DNA of 64,000 nt, from contig CANMGT010000007.1 of NCBI GenBank assembly GCA_947497495.1, positions 1 through 64,000 on the forward strand, read 5' to 3'. The position numbers were made by a program, and so were the translations under genes. Below, in pieces: positions 9,014-19,038 of this stretch. The notes beneath the pieces are model-generated. The model saw only the letters and a program-made list of their open reading frames with translations. It had not been told where the DNA came from and did no database searches. The DNA comes from an uncultured Lentibacter sp. Its GTDB lineage: Bacteria > Pseudomonadota > Alphaproteobacteria > Rhodobacterales > Rhodobacteraceae. The first letter of the stretch is position 1. Each line of letters begins with the position of its first letter.

Positions 9014-10590
9014 ACGCCAAGCGCCCTGAATACTTTGGGCAGTTCTTCAGGCAAATCCTCCGCGATCAGCCCTGCGCCAAAACTGCGCGCGCACTCAACG
9101 TGCAGCCAAGCGCCCGTTTCCGCCGCCTGCATGGGCGTAAAGCCACGCGCCAGAAGCCCTGTGATAAACCCCGCCAGCACATCCCCCGCGCCCGCCGTTG
9201 CCAACCAAGGTGCTGCGCGCTCATAAAGAGCCGCGTTGATGCTACAGCGCCCGTCTGGCGCCGCGATCACCGTGTCAGCGCCCTTGAAGAGCACAATACA
9301 GCCTGCGCGCGCCGCAGCCTCGCGCGTAGCTTCCACTTTTGAATAGGCTGGGCCTGTCACAGCAGGCGCGTTGAGCTTTTCGGCAATATCCGGAAACAAC
9401 CGCGCAAATTCGCCCCCATGCGGTGTCAAAACGCAGTCTTCATTTAGCATCGCGAACAATGCTTCCGGCGCATCCGCAAAAGCACTCAAAGCATCGGCAT
9501 CAAGTACCACCGCCCGTTTGGCCTTAAGCGCCACAGGCACCAGTTCCCGCGCCCGCTCATGGCCCAACGCAGGCCCTAGGCACAGAGCATTGATCCGCTC
9601 ATCTTCCAGAACCGCGCCAAGCTCCTCTGCCGTCCCTGCCCGTCTGAGCATCACCGCCGTGATCTGGCTTGCCACTTCCATCTGAGCAGACCCCGGCACC
9701 CCCAGCGTCACCAGCCCCGCTCCGATCCGCAAAGCCCCCCGCGCCGCGAGCCGCGCAGCCCCTGTTTTACCCGAGCCACCAGACAGAACAAGCGCATGAC
9801 CGTGCGAGTATTTGTGTTCTCTGTTACCTTTTTGCATACGGTGGCTTGATGGGTCTACAAGTTGCACGACCTCCCTTGATGAGTCCGAATTGCTCTCAAG
9901 CCCGATGTCGGCGACACGAACCTTGCGATTGTATCCCGAGAGTCCGTCAAGGAGATGCCCGATTTTCAACGCATGAAACGTCACCGTAAGATCCGCGAAG
10001 AATTCAAGGTGTAAATCGCCCTCCCATATGTTGGGTCGCAGTAGAGGGAATCCTGAATCCAAGTCAAAACAACTTGGGCAATCTATGGCTACGCGTTTGC
10101 AATAGAATGAGTTTGGCTCCGCAATCGTTCGTGTCGCTGAGAATAGCCCTTCAACCTCACGTTCTGGAGGCCGCTTCAAGCCATCCCCAAAAACTGCATC
10201 AAAGCAAACATCAAACCCGTGTCCCTTAACAGCAACGAAGACAGATTTTGACGTGGCCACCTTCACTGTCCCAATCTTCAACCACCGCTCATAGTTCACT
10301 CGCGCATCGGTTGGCAGCTTGTTCGCGTCCCCGAATAGAAACACCTCAACCTCCCAGCCCCACTCCTTCAAGAGTCGCGCGACGACAAACCCGTCGCCGC
10401 CGTTGTTGCCCGGCCCGCAGAGAACCACGGCTTTGTTCGAGGTTGCGGCCAGTTCGGGCCACTCTTCAAACACTGCCTCAACAACGCCGCGCCCTGCCCG
10501 CTCCATCAGTTCAAGGCCGGTCACTTGCCCCGACTCAATCGCAGCTTGTTCAATCGCCCGCATCTGCGCGGCTGTGAGTAGTTCTGTCAT
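9010..10590 (-). CDS. bifunctional NAD(P)H-hydrate epimerase / ADP-dependent NAD(P)H-hydrate dehydratase
   Basis: N-terminal YjeF_N (CGPGNNGGDGFVVARLL) fused to C-terminal carbohydrate-kinase-like domain (LTPHGGEFARLFPD, VLFKGADTVIAAPDG, TAGAGDVLAGFITGLLARG). Confidence 0.93.
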   Translation of the reverse strand: MTELLTAAQMRAIEQAAIESGQVTGLELMERAGRGVVEAVFEEWPELAATSNKAVVLCGPGNNGGDGFVVARLLKEWGWEVEVFLFGDANKLPTDARVNYERWLKIGTVKVATSKSVFVAVKGHGFDVCFDAVFGDGLKRPPEREVEGLFSATRTIAEPNSFYCKRVAIDCPSCFDLDSGFPLLRPNIWEGDLHLEFFADLTVTFHALKIGHLLDGLSGYNRKVRVADIGLESNSDSSREVVQLVDPSSHRMQKGNREHKYSHGHALVLSGGSGKTGAARLAARGALRIGAGLVTLGVPGSAQMEVASQITAVMLRRAGTAEELGAVLEDERINALCLGPALGHERARELVPVALKAKRAVVLDADALSAFADAPEALFAMLNEDCVLTPHGGEFARLFPDIAEKLNAPAVTGPAYSKVEATREAAARAGCIVLFKGADTVIAAPDGRCSINAALYERAAPWLATAGAGDVLAGFITGLLARGFTPMQAAETGAWLHVECARSFGAGLIAEDLPEELPKVFRALGV

Positions 10591-10642
10591 CGGGTTGGTC
10601 CTGTCGATTCTAAACTGCACACTTTATGTGCTTTTCGCCTAA

Positions 10643-11098
<456 letters not shown>

Positions 11099-11143
11099 CC
11101 CACTAAACTGCAAAGACTTTACCTAAAGAAAAGGACCAAGAGC

Positions 11144-12550
11144 ATGAGTGTAAAAGACGTTCTCAAGACGCTCAAAGACGAAGAAGTCGCTTATGTCGAC
11201 ATTCGCTTTACAGACATCCGCGGCAAACTTCAGCACGTGACAGTTGATGTCGACCTCGTCGACGAAGACTTCCTCGAAGAAGGCTTCATGTTTGACGGCT
11301 CGTCTATCGCTGGCTGGAAATCAATCGAAAACTCCGACATGAAGCTGATCGCCGACACAGAATCTGCTTACATCGACCCGTTCTATGCTGAGAAAACACT
11401 CTGCATCCACTGCTCGATTGTTGAGCCAGACACCGGCGAAGCCTACGACCGTGACCCGCGCGGCACAGCCCAGAAAGCCGAAGCTTACCTGAAGTCTTCA
11501 GGTATCGGTGATGTGGCTTACATGGGTCCGGAAGCTGAGTTCTTCATCTTTGACGATGTTCGCTTTGAGAACAAAATCAACAAGGTATCTTACGAAGTTG
11601 ATGCGATCGACGGCTCATGGAACACCGATACAGAATACGAAATGGGCAACACAGGCCACCGCCCTGGCCTTAAGGGCGGCTATTTCCCAGTGAACCCGAT
11701 CGACGACGCACACGATCTGCGCGGCGAGATGCTGTCGACCATGAAGTCACTCGGCATGAAGACGGACAAGCACCACCACGAGGTTGCCTCTTGCCAGCAT
11801 GAGTTGGGACTGATCTTTGACAGCCTGACCAAACAAGCCGACGAACTGCAAAAGTACAAATACATCATCCACAACGTCGCGCACGCCTACGGCAAATCAG
11901 CGACATTCATGCCAAAGCCGATCTACGGCGACAACGGCACAGGCATGCACGTGAACATGTCGATCTGGAAAGACGGTAAGCCGCTTTTCGCTGGCGACAA
12001 ATACGCTGATCTAAGCCAGGAAGCGCTCTACTTCATCGGCGGTATCCTGAAGCATGCGAAAACGCTCAACGCCTTCACCAACCCGTCAACAAACAGCTAC
12101 AAGCGTTTGATCCCTGGTTTCGAAGCCCCTGTTCTGCGCGCCTACTCAGCCCGCAACCGTTCAGGCTGCGTTCGTATCCCATGGACAGAGTCGCCAAAGG
12201 CCAAGCGCGTCGAAGCTCGCTTCCCTGATCCGTCAGCCAACCCATACCTGTGCTTCGCAGCACTGTTGATGGCCGGCCTTGACGGCATCAAAAACAAGAT
12301 CGACCCTGGCGAAGCCATGGACAAAAACCTTTATGATCTTCCGGCGGAAGAGCTTGAAGGCATCCCAACAGTTTGTGGCTCACTTCGTGAAGCGCTTGAC
12401 TGCCTCGCAGCCGATCACGACTTCCTCTTGGCAGGTGACGTATTCACCAAAAGCCAGATCGAAGGCTACGTAGAGCTTAAGATGGAAGAGGTTCTGCACT
12501 ACGAGCACACGCCTCACCCTGTCGAGTTCGGCATGTACTACAGCTGCTAA
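11144..12550 (+). CDS. glnA: type I glutamine synthetase
   Basis: 468 aa; [50 protein letters not shown], adenylylation-site-like NLYDLPAEE. Confidence 0.98.
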   Translation: MSVKDVLKTLKDEEVAYVDIRFTDIRGKLQHVTVDVDLVDEDFLEEGFMFDGSSIAGWKSIENSDMKLIADTESAYIDPFYAEKTLCIHCSIVEPDTGEAYDRDPRGTAQKAEAYLKSSGIGDVAYMGPEAEFFIFDDVRFENKINKVSYEVDAIDGSWNTDTEYEMGNTGHRPGLKGGYFPVNPIDDAHDLRGEMLSTMKSLGMKTDKHHHEVASCQHELGLIFDSLTKQADELQKYKYIIHNVAHAYGKSATFMPKPIYGDNGTGMHVNMSIWKDGKPLFAGDKYADLSQEALYFIGGILKHAKTLNAFTNPSTNSYKRLIPGFEAPVLRAYSARNRSGCVRIPWTESPKAKRVEARFPDPSANPYLCFAALLMAGLDGIKNKIDPGEAMDKNLYDLPAEELEGIPTVCGSLREALDCLAADHDFLLAGDVFTKSQIEGYVELKMEEVLHYEHTPHPVEFGMYYSC

Positions 12551-12568
12551 ACCACTGATAAACAAATC

Positions 12569-12602
12569 AAAGGCGCTCCAATCGGGGCGCCTTTTTCTTT
12601 TG
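12569..12602 (+). terminator. Rho-independent terminator of glnBA
   Basis: AAAGGCGCTCC-AATC-GGGGCGCCTTT stem followed by TTCTTTT. Confidence 0.9.
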
Positions 12603-12698
12603 GCATCTTACTTGGGTATCAACTGGGTTGACGGGATTGCGCGCTTGGCTATGTTGCGCGGCTTGCCCTTCCCCAAACCCGCACGAAAGCCCAAGCCA

Positions 12699-13931
12699 AT
12701 GCACACCCTCGGGATAGACTTTGGAACCTCTAACTCAGCCGCCGGCGTCAGCGTGAATGGTGCACCTTGGCTGATCGAGATGGAGCCGGGTGAAAACACG
12801 CTTCCCACGGCTGTCTTTTTTGACCCTCACAGCAAGCAAATGCAGATCGGCCACCGCGCCGTTCGAGCGCTGATCAATGGTGAAGAAGGCCGCTTCCTGC
12901 GCGCACTCAAAAGCCTGCTCGGCACCCCGCTTTTACACGAAGAGCGCCGCCTTGGGGGTGAGAGGCTCACATTTGCAACCGTAATCGCCCGTTTTCTTGC
13001 ACAGATCAAACAGCGCGCAGAAGTCTCCACCGGGATGACATTCTCGCAAGCGCTCTCTGGCCGCCCGGTCTACTTTCACTCTGCAGACATGGCCCGCAAC
13101 ACGAAGGCGGAGGAAGACCTGCGCGCCTGCTACCTTGAGGCCGGCTTTGAAAACGTGCGTTTCATGTTCGAGCCCGTCGCAGCCCTGCGCGCCACCGCCA
13201 CAACCGAAGGCTACGGGCTGATCGCCGATATCGGCGGCGGCACCTCTGACTTTACGGTCTTTCACCAAACCGCAACGGGCAAAACCGACATCCTCGCCTC
13301 GCACGGATTGCGCCTTGGCGGAACCGACTTTGACCGCCAGATCAGCATCGACACTGTCATGCCGCTCTTCGGGCGCGGCAGTGAAATTCGCAACAGCTTT
13401 GGCGCCGAGACGCACACAGCCCCCAAGCGCATTTTTAACGAGCTCGCCACATGGCAGCTGATCCCCTTTGTTTACGCGCCCGAAAGCCGCAAACTGGCTG
13501 CCGACTTGGCACAATTCGCAAAAGAACCCGAAAAGCTGGCGCGGTTGGTCAGCGTGCTCGAATACGAGCTTGGCCATGACGTTGCTTTCGCCGTCGAACG
13601 CGGCAAAATCACAGCCAACAGTGCCAACAGTGCCAGCGCTGAGATCAACCTGTCACCCGTCGAGCCGCGCCTCAAAGCCGCTTTGCCCTTAGAAAAGCTG
13701 GTCGCCACGATGGCCCCACTCGCAAGCCAGATCAGCCGGGAGGCCAAAGAAGCCCTCCTACTGGCTGACATCGCGCCAGAGCAGATCAACCGCGTCGTTC
13801 TGGTCGGTGGCAGCGCGTTGATGGGAATCGTCAGTTCCGAGTTGGGCGCGCTTTGCCCCAATGCGCGGCTAGACGCCCAAAACGCGATGACAGCTGTTGC
13901 CTCAGGCCTTGCTCTCGCCGCTGCCGACTAA
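12699..13931 (+). CDS. short Hsp70-family (YegD-like) ATPase
   Basis: LGIDFGTSNSAAGV phosphate-1, ADIGGGTSDFTVF phosphate-2, VVLVGGSALMGIV; ~410 aa with no full substrate-binding domain. Confidence 0.88.
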   Translation: MHTLGIDFGTSNSAAGVSVNGAPWLIEMEPGENTLPTAVFFDPHSKQMQIGHRAVRALINGEEGRFLRALKSLLGTPLLHEERRLGGERLTFATVIARFLAQIKQRAEVSTGMTFSQALSGRPVYFHSADMARNTKAEEDLRACYLEAGFENVRFMFEPVAALRATATTEGYGLIADIGGGTSDFTVFHQTATGKTDILASHGLRLGGTDFDRQISIDTVMPLFGRGSEIRNSFGAETHTAPKRIFNELATWQLIPFVYAPESRKLAADLAQFAKEPEKLARLVSVLEYELGHDVAFAVERGKITANSANSASAEINLSPVEPRLKAALPLEKLVATMAPLASQISREAKEALLLADIAPEQINRVVLVGGSALMGIVSSELGALCPNARLDAQNAMTAVASGLALAAAD

Positions 13932-13997
13932 AGCGCTGGATATTGCAGACAAAACCGTTAACCTATGGCGTAACTGTGAAACAAACTGGATGCTGCC

Positions 13998-14789
13998 ATG
14001 CGTATTTCTGTAAAAGCCCTTTTTATCAGCGCCCTACTCGCGTCGCCTGCCATAGCCGCGCCTTGCGGCAACACATCGTCAGGCTTCAACGCCTGGAAAG
14101 CTGACTTCGCCCGCACCGCCAAGCAAGCCGGCGTGAAAAAACGCGGCCTCGACGCCCTCGCCGCGACGAGTTACTCCAAAGGCACAATCGCGGCTGACCG
14201 AAACCAGAAAAGCTTCAAATACAGCCTCGACAAATTCATGAAGATACGCGGTGTTCCGACGATTATCGCTCAGGGCAAGAAACGCCTCGCCGCAAACCGC
14301 AATTTCTACGCCGGACTTGAACAGCGCTACGGCGTACCTGCCGGTGTCATCATCGCCATTCACGGCATGGAAACCGGCTTTGGGCGCTTTATGGGCGACA
14401 CGCAGGTTGTCTCGGCCATTGTCACGCTCACCTATGACTGCCGCCGCTCTGCCTTCTTTGAGCCACACGCGATCGGCGCGCTGAAGCTGATCGACCAAGG
14501 CTCGATCACGATGGGCACCAAAGGCGCCAAGCACGGAGAGTTGGGCCACACGCAGTTTCTGCCCGGAAATGCCCGCGCTTTCGGCGTTGACGGCAACGGA
14601 GATGGTCGTGTTGATTTTTACAATCAAGCCGACGCCCTCGCGTCCACAGCCAACTTCCTGCGCGGCAAAGGCTGGCAGCCCGGCAAAGGCTTTCAGGAAG
14701 GCCAGCCCAACTATCGCGTGTTAAAAGAGTGGAACGCGGCAACAGTCTACCAACAATCTCTCGCGATCATGGGCGCAAAGATCAAGTAA
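13998..14789 (+). CDS. lytic murein transglycosylase (MltB-like)
   Basis: Signal peptide; YGVPAGVIIAIHGMETGFGRFMGDTQVVSAIVTLTYDCRR and GELGHTQFLPGN. Confidence 0.88.
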   Translation: MRISVKALFISALLASPAIAAPCGNTSSGFNAWKADFARTAKQAGVKKRGLDALAATSYSKGTIAADRNQKSFKYSLDKFMKIRGVPTIIAQGKKRLAANRNFYAGLEQRYGVPAGVIIAIHGMETGFGRFMGDTQVVSAIVTLTYDCRRSAFFEPHAIGALKLIDQGSITMGTKGAKHGELGHTQFLPGNARAFGVDGNGDGRVDFYNQADALASTANFLRGKGWQPGKGFQEGQPNYRVLKEWNAATVYQQSLAIMGAKIK

Positions 14790-14882
14790 CCCGCCAGACA
14801 AACTGTCGCATTTCATGTCGCAATCCGGCCAGACTGGCAGGGTGTAGCGCATGACACTTGGGCCATAAGGGAGGCCCAAGCC

Positions 14883-16226
14883 ATGAACGAACACTTCCGC
14901 GACACCCGTAAGATTGACCCGACAAAAGGCGCAACATTGGGCGACGGTTCTCCCAATGACAACAACCGCGTCGAGATCGGGCCGACGCAGCTTGCTTTCG
15001 CCGAGTGGGAGGCAGCGGGCCTCACCCTGCCCAATCTTGCCAAGATGCGCAAATTCCGCCTCGACCGCCTCACCAAGGCGGTGCAGGACAGGGGCTATGG
15101 CGGCATCCTGATGTTTGACCCGCTCAACATCCGTTACGCCACCGACAGCACCAATATGCAGCTCTGGAACACGCACAACCCGTTCCGCGCCGTGCTTGTC
15201 TGCGCTGATGGCTATATGGTGATCTGGGACTACAAAAACTCCCCTTTCCTGAGCGAATTCAACCCGTTGGTGCGCGAGCAACGCTCGGGTGCGTCAATGT
15301 TCTACTTCTCATCCGGCGACAAGGGCGCACAAGACGCCGACGCCTTTGTGAGCGAAGTCGCCGAGCTGATCCGCAAGCATGCGGGCGACAACAAACGCCT
15401 CGCCGTCGACAAAATCATGGTTGCAGGGCTGCGCGCGCTTGAAACGGCTGGCTTTGAAGTCATGGAAGGCGAAGAAGTCACTGAAAAAACGCGCGCTATC
15501 AAAGGCCCCGACGAAATTCTGGCGATGCGCTGCGCCAACCACGCCTGCGAAACCTCGGTGCGCGCGATGGAGGATTTCGCCCGAGCAAATGTCCCGCTTG
15601 GCAACACTTCCGAGGATGATATCTGGGCCGTGCTGCACGCAGAAAACATTAAACGCGGCGGCGAGTGGATCGAAACCCGCCTGCTGGCGTCGGGCCAGCG
15701 CACCAACCCTTGGTTTCAGGAATGCGGCCCGCGAATCGTGCAGAACAACGAGATCGTCGCCTTTGATACAGACCTGATCGGCAGCTACGGCATCTGCATC
15801 GACATCTCCCGCACATGGTGGATCGGCGATGAGAAGCCCAGCGATGATATGGTCTACGCCATGCGCCACGCCCATGAGCACATCATGACCAACATGGAAA
15901 TGCTCAAACCCGGCGTTACCATCCCCGAGCTGACAGCCAACTCCCACAGGCTCGACGACAAGTTTCAAGCGCAGAAATATGGCTGCCTCATGCATGGCGT
16001 TGGCCTGTGCGACGAGTGGCCGCTAGTGGCCTACCCCGACAAGGCCGTTCCCGGCGCATTCGACTACGCGCTCGAGCCGGGCATGGTCATCTGCGTTGAA
16101 GCCGCTGTTGGCGAAGTCGGTGGCGCCTTCTCGATCAAACTTGAAGACCAAGTTCTGATCACGGAAGATGGCTACGAGAACCTCTCGACATACCCGTTTG
16201 ACAAGGCGCTGATGGGGGAAGACTAG
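14883..16226 (+). CDS. dddP: dimethylsulfoniopropionate lyase DddP (M24 peptidase fold)
   Basis: 447 aa; PLNIRYATDSTNMQLWNTHNPFRA, VIWDYKNSPFLSEFNPLVREQRSG, FDTDLIGSYGICIDISR, KYGCLMHGVGLCDEWPL, VICVEAAVGE, IKLEDQVLI; strong resemblance to recalled DddP sequences, with metal-ligand motifs intact. Confidence 0.95.
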   Translation: MNEHFRDTRKIDPTKGATLGDGSPNDNNRVEIGPTQLAFAEWEAAGLTLPNLAKMRKFRLDRLTKAVQDRGYGGILMFDPLNIRYATDSTNMQLWNTHNPFRAVLVCADGYMVIWDYKNSPFLSEFNPLVREQRSGASMFYFSSGDKGAQDADAFVSEVAELIRKHAGDNKRLAVDKIMVAGLRALETAGFEVMEGEEVTEKTRAIKGPDEILAMRCANHACETSVRAMEDFARANVPLGNTSEDDIWAVLHAENIKRGGEWIETRLLASGQRTNPWFQECGPRIVQNNEIVAFDTDLIGSYGICIDISRTWWIGDEKPSDDMVYAMRHAHEHIMTNMEMLKPGVTIPELTANSHRLDDKFQAQKYGCLMHGVGLCDEWPLVAYPDKAVPGAFDYALEPGMVICVEAAVGEVGGAFSIKLEDQVLITEDGYENLSTYPFDKALMGED

Positions 16227-16323
16227 CCCTCACCGCCCCCTCACCTTCGCGTGACTGATGTTTCGCCGCCTTGCGAAACGAGGCGTAAACCCGCAGGTAT
16301 AGGGCAACCCCGAGGAGCCCGAT

Positions 16324-17535
16324 ATGCCCACGCAACGCCTTACCTTTACTGGCCACAACGGCCATCAGCTCGCCGCGCGGCTTGATCTGCCAGCGGGGGC
16401 GCATCTGGCCACGGCTCTGTTTGCGCACTGTTTCACCTGCTCCAAAGACATCCCCGCCGCCAAGCGCATTGCACAGCGGCTGGCTGCGCAGGGCATTGCT
16501 GTGCTGCGGTTTGACTTCACAGGCCTCGGCCACTCGGAAGGCGAGTTCGCCAACACGAATTTCTCGACCAACCTGCAAGACTTGAAGGCTGCGGCACAGG
16601 CGCTTGCGGACAAAGGCATGGCGCCTGACATACTGATCGGCCACTCGCTGGGCGGCGCAGCCGTGATCGCGGCCGCCAAAAACATCGCCTCGGCGCGCGC
16701 CGTCGTGACACTCGCCGCCCCGTTTGACCCAGCCCACGTCGCCGAGCACTTTCAAGCCGCCCATGACACGATCTGCCGTGAAGGCGAAGCCGAGGTGAGC
16801 CTCGGAGGGCGGCCATTCACCATCCGGCGTGACTTCCTTGAAGACGTCTCAAAACAAGAGCTTACAAACTCGCTCAAGTCGCTGCACAAAGCTCTTTTGG
16901 TGCTGCATGCTCCGCTTGACGAAATAGTCAGCATCGACAATGCCGCCGATATCTTCATGACGGCAAAGCACCCCAAAAGCTTTGTCACACTTGATAAGGC
17001 CGATCACCTGATCAGTCGTGCTCAAGACGCTGAATATGCCGCCGAGGTTATCGCCGCTTGGGCGGCACGCTACCTTGACCTGCGCCCGCCTGCCCCGCCC
17101 ATCGGCGCACCAGAGGGCATCACGCGGGTGTCTGAAGTTGATCCGTCAGGTTTCTTACAAGACATCATGGCAGGCCCGCTGCACCATGCGCTCGCTGACG
17201 AGCCTGAGGCCTATGGCGGCACCAACCGCGGGATGAGCCCTTATGGGCTTGTCTCTGCGGGCCTTGGCGCCTGTACCTCGATGACGATCCGCATGTATGC
17301 CCGCCGCAAGGGCTGGCCGCTGGCCCATGTGAGTGTCGATGTGAGCCATAACAAAGTTCACGCCCAAGACGCGGGCGGGGTCGCCGGTGACAAGATCGAC
17401 AGTTTCCGCCGTGAGATCACCCTTGATGGCGCGCTCTCAAGCGAACAACGTGCCAAGCTTCTGGAAATCGCCGACAAATGCCCCGTACACCGAACGCTTG
17501 AGCGCGCCAACCATATCGAGACGGTTCTGGTGTAA
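16324..17535 (+). CDS. alpha/beta hydrolase - OsmC fusion protein
   Basis: N-terminal hydrolase (FAHCFTCSKD, LIGHSLGGAAVI) and C-terminal OsmC (GMSPYGLVSAGLGACTSMTIRMYARRKGWPL...CPVHRTLE). Confidence 0.9.
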   Translation: MPTQRLTFTGHNGHQLAARLDLPAGAHLATALFAHCFTCSKDIPAAKRIAQRLAAQGIAVLRFDFTGLGHSEGEFANTNFSTNLQDLKAAAQALADKGMAPDILIGHSLGGAAVIAAAKNIASARAVVTLAAPFDPAHVAEHFQAAHDTICREGEAEVSLGGRPFTIRRDFLEDVSKQELTNSLKSLHKALLVLHAPLDEIVSIDNAADIFMTAKHPKSFVTLDKADHLISRAQDAEYAAEVIAAWAARYLDLRPPAPPIGAPEGITRVSEVDPSGFLQDIMAGPLHHALADEPEAYGGTNRGMSPYGLVSAGLGACTSMTIRMYARRKGWPLAHVSVDVSHNKVHAQDAGGVAGDKIDSFRREITLDGALSSEQRAKLLEIADKCPVHRTLERANHIETVLV

Positions 17536-17549
17536 CTCCGGTGTAAGCC

Positions 17550-18089
17550 TTACTGCCCGCGAGCTTTTTCAATCGCAGGGCGGATCGTGCTGTCAATGAC
17601 CCGCTGGGTGATAGGGCCGGCGTGGCGCAAGATAACGGTGCCATTGCTGTCGATCACATAGGTTTCCGGCACGCCGTAGACGCCCCAGTTCAGCGCCATC
17701 TTGCCCTCTGGGTCAGCGCCAAGCGCTGTATACGGGTCGCCCAAGTCACGCAGGAATTTGAGCGCATTGGCGGGTTTGTCTTTGTAGTTCACCCCGTAGA
17801 GCGGAATGCCTTCAGCGGCAAAAGCCTCCAGATGTGGGTGCTCAACGCGACACGGCGCACACCAGCTGGCCCAGAAGTTGACCAGCTTCACACCTTCCGC
17901 ACGTAGCATCGAGTCGGTGAGCATGGGCTTCTCGCCCAAAGCTGTAGCAACGACAGTCGGCGCTGCACGCCCCTCCATGGTTGAAGGCAAAGCGTTCGGG
18001 TCATCGCGCTGCAAACCGATGAACAACATCACAGCAAGCCCCGCGAAGATGAGCGGCGGAGCCAGCATGAGAGGCGACACTTTAGCCAT
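17550..18089 (-). CDS. ccmG: thiol:disulfide interchange protein CcmG/DsbE
   Basis: TM anchor plus thioredoxin fold VNFWASWCAPCRVEHPHLEAFAAEGIPLYGVNYKD...GVYGVPETYVID; downstream of ccmABCD. Confidence 0.93.
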   Translation of the reverse strand: MAKVSPLMLAPPLIFAGLAVMLFIGLQRDDPNALPSTMEGRAAPTVVATALGEKPMLTDSMLRAEGVKLVNFWASWCAPCRVEHPHLEAFAAEGIPLYGVNYKDKPANALKFLRDLGDPYTALGADPEGKMALNWGVYGVPETYVIDSNGTVILRHAGPITQRVIDSTIRPAIEKARGQ

Positions 18090-18240
18090 TCTTCTGTCTC
18101 CTGCCTTCAACTTCGGCGAGCTCGGCCTTCACACGGCGCGCGCGCGCAAGGCTAAGCCAGATAAGCCCGAAAATCAGCGCCAAAGACACGCCGTAAGCCG
18201 AGAGAACCTCAGCTGCATATTTCCCCAGATCAGGCATCAT
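18082..18240 (-). CDS. ccmD: heme exporter protein CcmD
   Basis: Hand-translated 52-aa ORF MMPDLGKYAAEVLSAYGVSLALIFGLIWLSLARARRVKAELAEVEGRRQKNG; one TM helix plus basic tail; overlaps ccmC stop and ccmG start; below ORF-track cutoff. Confidence 0.9.
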   Translation of the reverse strand: MMPDLGKYAAEVLSAYGVSLALIFGLIWLSLARARRVKAELAEVEGRRQKNG

Positions 18241-18968
18241 GCTTGACGCTCCCGTGCCATGAGCGCGCGCATGCGACGGGCTCTGATTTCGGTGTTGGTG
18301 CGGATGATCACCAGCGCAACAAACAACAAGACGAAGCCCGCGATACAGACAAGTGCGGGGTACCAGAACACATCTGCGACGTTCTCTTCCTTATCAAGCG
18401 AAAGCGACGCCGCCTGGTGCAATCCCTGATTCCAGAAATTGACAGCGTAGCGGCTGAGCAAGGCAAATACCGAGCCTACGAGGCAAAGCACAGCTGTCAG
18501 GTCGGCGGCTGTGTCGTCGTCGTCAATCGCGGCCCAAAGCGCCATATAGCCGAGGTAAAACAAAAACAGGATCAGGAAAGACGTGAGCCGAGGGTCCCAC
18601 GCCCACCATGTGCCCCACATCGGCTGGCCCCAGATGGCTCCGGTGATCAGCGCGACCAATGTCATCACAGCCCCGATCGGCGCAGCCGCACGGGCTGCCA
18701 AAGCGCTCACGTGGTGGCGGCGCACGATCCAGATAAGTGATGTCACAAGCATCATCACCCAGATGTTGATCGCCATCATCGCGCTTGGCACATGGATGTA
18801 GAAGATTTTCACAGTCGAGCCTTGGCGGTAGTCATCCGGTGTGAAGAAGAACCCCCAGATCAGACCGCCCACAAAGCAGACAACCGCCGCAAATGTAATG
18901 AACGGCAAAACGCGCTCTGTCGTGCGCATAAACTTCAGCGGGTTTGCATATTCCCAGAATGACGCCAT
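18237..18968 (-). CDS. ccmC: heme exporter protein CcmC
   Basis: IFYIHVPSAMMAINIWVMM, WGTWWAWDPRLTSFLILFLFYLGYMAL (WWD motif). Confidence 0.95.
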   Translation of the reverse strand: MASFWEYANPLKFMRTTERVLPFITFAAVVCFVGGLIWGFFFTPDDYRQGSTVKIFYIHVPSAMMAINIWVMMLVTSLIWIVRRHHVSALAARAAAPIGAVMTLVALITGAIWGQPMWGTWWAWDPRLTSFLILFLFYLGYMALWAAIDDDDTAADLTAVLCLVGSVFALLSRYAVNFWNQGLHQAASLSLDKEENVADVFWYPALVCIAGFVLLFVALVIIRTNTEIRARRMRALMARERQA

Positions 18969-19038
18969 CAAGCCTCTCCCTTTTTCCCACATTCCATTGC
19001 CCGAATTTGAGGGCAAAGGCCAGTGATACCTTGTCACA

